From NCBI RefSeq assembly GCF_000237925.1, contig NC_031497.1:22387249-22451248 (forward strand): a stretch of DNA of 64,000 bases, written 5' to 3'. Within the stretch, counting starts at the first letter, position 1. Each line of letters opens with the position of its first letter. Shown piece by piece: positions 58,801-64,000 of this stretch. Position numbers and translations under genes: made by a program. This stretch comes from Schistosoma mansoni. Taxonomy: Eukaryota > Platyhelminthes > Trematoda > Strigeidida > Schistosomatidae. The notes beneath the pieces were generated by a model. That model ran no database searches, was not told the DNA's origin, and saw only the letters and a list, made by a program, of their open reading frames with translations.

Positions 58801-60230
58801 GTTAATAAAATGTACTTAGGGTATCCATATATATAAGACTTTCAATCTTATAGTAACAGATGAACTATTTGACCGAATATGCAGCTTTCGAAGATTTTCA
58901 AGTTAATCAAAAGCCTATTATTAAGATATGTAGTAGTCTATTAATACAGTGAATAAGGCAAAAGACTATTCATCCATAACGAATTGGAGTGAACACTGTC
59001 ATTTCATAATGACAGGTAATTACTAAATTAACGAAATAAAAATGAGAGTTGACTTCATAATTCTGTATTTCATAGTTTTGTTACATGTTCTTAGGTTGAT
59101 GAACATAGCTATTCTCCTGACTCTTGTAGCAATTGAGAGCAGATAAACTCCACGTTCGATCATTATTTGAACTGATGGCGAGAACTGACAGAGAGACTTG
59201 TAGAATTATGTCCTATTTCGGCTTCAGTACATTTAACTTTGTTACTATAATAATATACCTAACCCCCAAACTGTAGATTTGTCACAACTCAACTTCTTAA
59301 TCCATGTGGAAGTCGCAACATTGTCTATTCTGACTCGTCGTATCGTGACAACCACCAATACTATGTTTAACACTCACGAAGAACACATTTGCGTAGGGGG
59401 GTAAAATAACATATTTTTATGTAAATAGGTATTCTTTACAAGAATGACAACACCTGCAAGCCTGAGCCTTGACATGCCGATCGACTGTTCCCGCGTTCAT
59501 CGCTGTTGACCTTCTCTTAGTGTTGTATGTTGAATATAAATATTTCAAGTATTTATGTACTTGGCATTTAAGACCATGTAGTTGGGAACCGACGCCATCA
59601 CAAGCTTAAAGAAATAATATCTAATGACAATAACAATGCAAATACATAGTTTAGAGAGTTGGGTAATACAACACTTTTATATCAGCTATCTAAGGAGAAA
59701 TTAGATAAATGAAATACAGTACATTTGATACCAGAGTAATAATGTGAAAGCTCGTAAGTGAGATGACGAATGAATTCATAAGGCAGTAAAGCTATGATAT
59801 TAGTTCTCCTTTACTTAGTAAAAAATGTAATCATTACTTTTCGAACAAGTAATTAATGGTGATAGAGATCCATCATAAGCAGTGGATATATATTATATGA
59901 ATATTATATACAATCGTCGCCAAGCCGTTTTTTATTTAATTACGTTTTAATGTACTGAGTAACTTTGCACTCTCTTTACGAAAAAGCGCTCATTTCGCAG
60001 TTATGATATATTATCACTGAGACCAGGTTCAGAACGACGTCCTATGATTATCATTGAATATAATTTTGTCAATTTAGTTCTTTGACGATTTTCGATTGTT
60101 TTATGGTCAAATTCTAACGAATGTAATTACAAACGTATGAAGTGAGTTGCTGGAGTCTCTGGATAATCTCTTATTAAATCTGAAATACAGTAAGAAATTT
60201 GAAAGGTTTTTGATCACTTCCAGCTAAAAT
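55861..60230. other. No gene identified
   Basis: Several frames of 60-65 codons (56181, 56276, 58102) show no recognisable domain and no matching splice sites. The last few hundred bases presumably hold the promoter or 5' exon of the gene at 60231. Confidence 0.35.
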
Positions 60231-62546
60231 ATGCTCAAACCTTCCGACTCGCCAAATGTTTCAGCTGCGTGTGAACCATTCAGACCATATGGGATCGCAC
60301 CTGGACTAGTTAAACAGGTCAGAGAGAAATTTCAAAGCGAAATCTCAATGCACGAACTGTCCAGAAATATAAATTCTGGTGTCAAGCACCATTCAGCTAC
60401 AGCCCGCCTTACGTGCGCTTATGAAAACCTTTTGCTTAACGACAATGGAATTCAGAGACATAATACTTATCCTAATAGGAGAATCCAATCTGCTGGTAGA
60501 GCTTCTGACCTGCCTACTCCTGCTAGCTTAACAGTTCATAGATTAAATGGACGACCTCGAACTGAAAACTTTTTAAACACTTTGAAGCCAAGTAGGGAGA
60601 GCCCTGCTTCGCAGGTTAGCTTAAGAGACTGTGGCAAAAGTACTCCACCAGTTCACGCTAATGAATACAGAACACAAACTGCAATATGTGGACATCGAGT
60701 TGAGAATATTAGCGGATACAACACTGTATCATCTAATATGTCAAGTGTTGGACGAGATAAAAGTTTTTCTGGAAACCGTGATTTGCTGAATTTCAACGAG
60801 AATAAAAACAAACCAAAAGAATCAGAACCATCCTCATTTACAAAGAACAACATACGAACAGATTTTAAACACCCGGCGATACTACCAAAGCCATCAAAAA
60901 GTGAGTTAAGCAAGGATTCTCTTGTTGATTTTATGATACCTAGAGGGTACCAAGGCAGCAAGCGATCAAGTCAATGCATATATAGTGCTGATGAACGTTT
61001 CTTTACTAAAAAGTCGGAAAATCCTTCTACTGAGAACGCTAAAAGCAGAAGCTTAGAAGGTGGGTATACTCTGTTCAGTAACCAGGCATGTCTTGCGGAT
61101 CCAGATCAGAAAAATGCGACTATCAAGACAAACACAAGAAACCATACAATTGCGAACCCATTTGTCAGACTCAATGACAGTTACCCTAACCATACTACAA
61201 TAAAATCGAAGAATGCATCAAACAGTAATTCAACTTCCGATTTGTGGGGAAAGGATGAAGATGAAAGGATTAAAGTTTCTTCCACGTTTACAAAGTCTAA
61301 TAAACCTTTAGAAAGTATAGCTTGTAAAAGAAGCACCACAAGTGATACAACGCAAGTTGTCACAGAACCTGTTAACAGCAATTCAGTTTGTCCCCGTTCT
61401 TCACGCCTTAATGGGAACCCTTATCATACAGCCCAGCCGGTAATTGTTAATGGACCCAAAACCACCAAACCTATATCTACATCCGTAAAGTTATCATCTG
61501 TATCCCCACCTTTACAACCTTTCTCCAAAATTCAGTCTGGAAGAAAATTTTCACAAGTAAAAAGGAAACTCTTCCAAAGTGAAAATAGTAACTATTCTGA
61601 GGCAGAAGACAGTTCGTTGCCCATCATAAAACCTGAGAAATCACACCAAAATTTAAATGATAAGGAAGACACAGAGATATTTACTGCAGTTAGAACAGTG
61701 CAACAAAGGAACACAGTGAGTACTGAAAAAAGTAATTCAGTCCTAAGTAAAAGTAAATTTAACTTGACCCCTGCAACAAAGCCATCCATCAAAGGCTCCG
61801 AATTACCTGGAAACATCTCTTCCAAGAAAGTGGATGCCCATCCCACAGATATTAGGGAGCCAATTAAATCCGCGGTTGTTGATATAAACGTTTCAAATGC
61901 ATCAACAAATGGACTTGATGAAACATCCAAGAACACAGTAGTCGATCAATCCCATAAAGAAGACACAGAGAAAACCTATCCAGGTGAAAATAATAAACAT
62001 CATAAAGCAAATGAAAAATTGAGTAATTTACCTTACCATAAGCGACAGGTGAACTACACTATTTTGGACAGTGTCATGGGTGAAATGGAGCAATTGTTCT
62101 CAGGAAAGCAGACAAATACACAGAGCAAATTGTCAAGAATACATAGCTTTGCCAGAGAAAAGGCTATGCAATGTAGAGAAGAAAGGGAAAATAACGAACA
62201 TAATGATGCAAATGATAGTAACCTTGCAAAGACCCCAGAAGAAGGCGGTGTGGATAAAAATTCTACTACAGCCTTTGATTCAGACAGTTACAGCAATATT
62301 GAAACTATTTCCTCTGTCCCTCAACCCAAGAATGAAAGACAGTCCGAGGGCTTTCAAGCAGCATTGAGAGCAGTTGAAAAAAATCTCAAGCTTTTTTCTG
62401 GAACTGAAGATTCTCAGAGCCTAAAGTCAAATAAAATAGATGATGTATCTGAAAATATTATTAAAGATGGAAGTAACAGTCAGATTGTTTGCCCAGCAAC
62501 AGAAAAGCGTTCAGCACATCCATGCAACGTAAGTTGGCTTTTTTGA
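60231..62546 (+). CDS. Long disordered coding exon, gene continues downstream
   Basis: An open frame of 771 codons, the longest in the window and far beyond chance at this base composition. A donor GTAAGT at 62529 is in phase 0, so the coding exon probably ends at 62528 after 766 residues (HPCN) and VSWLF is intronic. The protein is rich in Ser, Asn, Lys and Thr, without membrane segments or a signal peptide. The N-terminus holds the only ordered-looking part (PYGIAPGLVKQVREKFQSE). A second predicted helix is around LDSVMGEMEQLFSGKQ (about residue 620), and LRAVEKNLKLFSG follows near 718. Such proteins are often cytoskeletal or signalling scaffolds, but I do not recognise the family. A TTCCAG acceptor 10 nt before the ATG suggests a 5' non-coding exon upstream. 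Confidence 0.85.
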   Translation: MLKPSDSPNVSAACEPFRPYGIAPGLVKQVREKFQSEISMHELSRNINSGVKHHSATARLTCAYENLLLNDNGIQRHNTYPNRRIQSAGRASDLPTPASLTVHRLNGRPRTENFLNTLKPSRESPASQVSLRDCGKSTPPVHANEYRTQTAICGHRVENISGYNTVSSNMSSVGRDKSFSGNRDLLNFNENKNKPKESEPSSFTKNNIRTDFKHPAILPKPSKSELSKDSLVDFMIPRGYQGSKRSSQCIYSADERFFTKKSENPSTENAKSRSLEGGYTLFSNQACLADPDQKNATIKTNTRNHTIANPFVRLNDSYPNHTTIKSKNASNSNSTSDLWGKDEDERIKVSSTFTKSNKPLESIACKRSTTSDTTQVVTEPVNSNSVCPRSSRLNGNPYHTAQPVIVNGPKTTKPISTSVKLSSVSPPLQPFSKIQSGRKFSQVKRKLFQSENSNYSEAEDSSLPIIKPEKSHQNLNDKEDTEIFTAVRTVQQRNTVSTEKSNSVLSKSKFNLTPATKPSIKGSELPGNISSKKVDAHPTDIREPIKSAVVDINVSNASTNGLDETSKNTVVDQSHKEDTEKTYPGENNKHHKANEKLSNLPYHKRQVNYTILDSVMGEMEQLFSGKQTNTQSKLSRIHSFAREKAMQCREERENNEHNDANDSNLAKTPEEGGVDKNSTTAFDSDSYSNIETISSVPQPKNERQSEGFQAALRAVEKNLKLFSGTEDSQSLKSNKIDDVSENIIKDGSNSQIVCPATEKRSAHPCNVSWLF

Positions 62547-64000
62547 TCCAAGCATATAATTATATTTTGTAACTTGCAAGAGTTAGTCGTGGTATATATA
62601 AATCGATGGGTATATAATAAAATATTTCACGTGACAAAGCGTTGTAAGAAAGTTTGATATGCTAAAATGTTATTCAAATCGGATTTCACAAAATTCTAAA
62701 CAAAAAAGAGAAAATACGTTGAAATGAGTAAACTGTGACGCTATTTTTGAAAACATATCACCTTGGTTAAATGAAAGTAGCAAAAGTCTAGATATTGGGA
62801 TCAAACGTAAGGCCATATTCTGAACATATCTCTAGCTTGCTATAAGTTTTTCTCAAATAAAAACTTGTCTCCAAATATCCAAATAACAATTAACTTGAAA
62901 AACGCTCAAAAGCTACACACTTGAAAAAAACCTTTTAGACAAGATATATTTATCTTGTATATTTTTAAGTGAGAAGTGGCGGTTGTTTGTTTTCATTCCG
63001 CTTTCGTTTCAAAACTTGTTTAGCTCAGATGGTAGAGCGATCGAATTCCACCGATGATAAGTACCATTTCCAACACTTTTGGGACGTACTAGGTCGTTTT
63101 GAAGTTCTGATATTTGACTTTTCAAAATGTTTTATCTTTTTGGGTTTCAAAAACACCTCAGTTACTTAAAAGAAGTTACCTATCGATATATCTGAAATAA
63201 CTCAGTGGTAATGAGTGGTTTATTTCCTTTTTACTCATCAGGTTATACATGGTACTTTATGTATATATTCATAAGTAATCCATCGTTTTAGTGCCCAGCT
63301 ATCATGGTTTTAGGTAGAGAACATATTGTATTAGCTGTCTATCATTGTGACAATATGCGTAGCATTCTGATTAGGATAGATGTTGTTTAAATTCCACCAT
63401 ATTTTTAAAGCAAACTGACGTGTTTTTACTCAGTGGTTTGTTAATATTCAACTAATTTTAAAAGAGGTAGAATATTTCGGGGTTTTTTAATAAACCAAAT
63501 GTGCCTAAAAGTGTTCACTTTGATAGCGTGAGTTAAGAGCTAAATGCTGGTAAATTACTTGAGTACGTGAAGTTATTTTGTGACTTTTCTCAATTTTCGT
63601 TTCCTTATTTTAGTACTTCTCAAAATATTTTCGTTGCTAAGTTGTCGGCACCAATATTATGAAAGGATTTCGGTACTCAGTTATTATTTGCAGTTCAGAA
63701 AACTTCCGTTTTTTGGAAGTTCGTATTTATCATTGAGATACTATCTTGATGTATGTTAACAGTGACCATTGTCCGTAATTGTCTATTCTCAACAACGTGT
63801 TTGGAATAATATCCAGTGATTAGGATAATAAAAAAATGTAACGTCGTTTTTATCGACTGCTTGCCTAGCTTTAAAGATAAAATCGCGCTTTTAAATTCAA
63901 GCTAAGCTTTTTGATATATATCAACTTGTAGCTGAGGTGGATTACCAACCAAATACGTGTCAATATTTAAAAATGAATTCACTAATCCTACAATTAAATC
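62547..64000. other. Probable intron of the 60-kb gene
   Basis: Follows the donor at 62529. No second exon was recognised before the window ends. Confidence 0.45.

Noticed and set aside
60653-61936. Minus-strand ORFs of 66-114 codons
   Set aside because: Antisense to the 771-codon exon, with no independent evidence.
63017-63080. tRNA-like 5' half (TAGCTCAGATGGTAGAGC)
   Set aside because: The A-box region looks like a tRNA, but no B-box (GGTTCGAATCC) and no acceptor stem follow.
1-64000. CRISPR arrays, bacterial operons, rRNA
   Set aside because: No regularly spaced direct repeats with unique spacers and no rRNA-like segment; the repeats here are satellites and microsatellites of a eukaryote.

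Overview
The window is AT-rich, intron-bearing eukaryotic DNA from a trematode, almost certainly a schistosome (Schistosoma or a close relative). The diagnostic content is an SR2-like RTE retrotransposon at 16.9-17.9 kb, Sm-alpha-type tandem repeats carrying hammerhead ribozymes, Boudicca/CsRn1-like gypsy elements, and introns of only 30-60 nt. There is no sign of bacterial gene organisation. All identifications were made by reading the sequence; no database was searched.

Host genes, left to right: (1) a small secreted, possibly neuropeptide-like precursor on the minus strand (9.02-9.29 kb); (2) a decayed RagA-type GTPase on the plus strand (9.6-13.8 kb) with a destroyed P-loop, a frameshift and missing exons, but a well-preserved C-terminal domain; (3) a double-AAA ATPase on the minus strand (about 31.76 to 18.36 kb), PEX6-like in its first module and NVL-like in its second, whose 13 visible exons join into one open frame of 694 residues; (4) a tentative small secreted peptide (33.60 kb); (5) a complete lysosomal phospholipase A2/LCAT-family gene on the plus strand (40.5-44.65 kb) with one apparent GC-AG intron; (6) the long disordered coding exon of a gene that continues beyond the exon at 60.23-62.53 kb.

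The rest is mostly mobile DNA. Two hammerhead repeat families are present: A (Sm-alpha, about 332-bp unit) and B (tRNA-like promoter, about 398-bp unit). Together they give about ten recognisable ribozyme cores in different states of decay. One B copy is a foldback with 48-bp inverted arms. A minus-strand gypsy element fills a 4.5-kb intron of the AAA gene and is itself split by two tail-to-tail non-LTR fragments. Two other gypsy copies of one family lie in opposite orientation on either side of the phospholipase gene (34.7-36.2 and 47.6-51.9 kb). A CR1-like remnant lies at 53.8-55.9 kb, and a 200-bp assembly gap lies at 47405-47604.

The genes do not form an operon or a pathway. The main themes are very small introns, intron expansion by nested retroelements, and self-cleaving ribozymes spread by small Pol III-like repeats.
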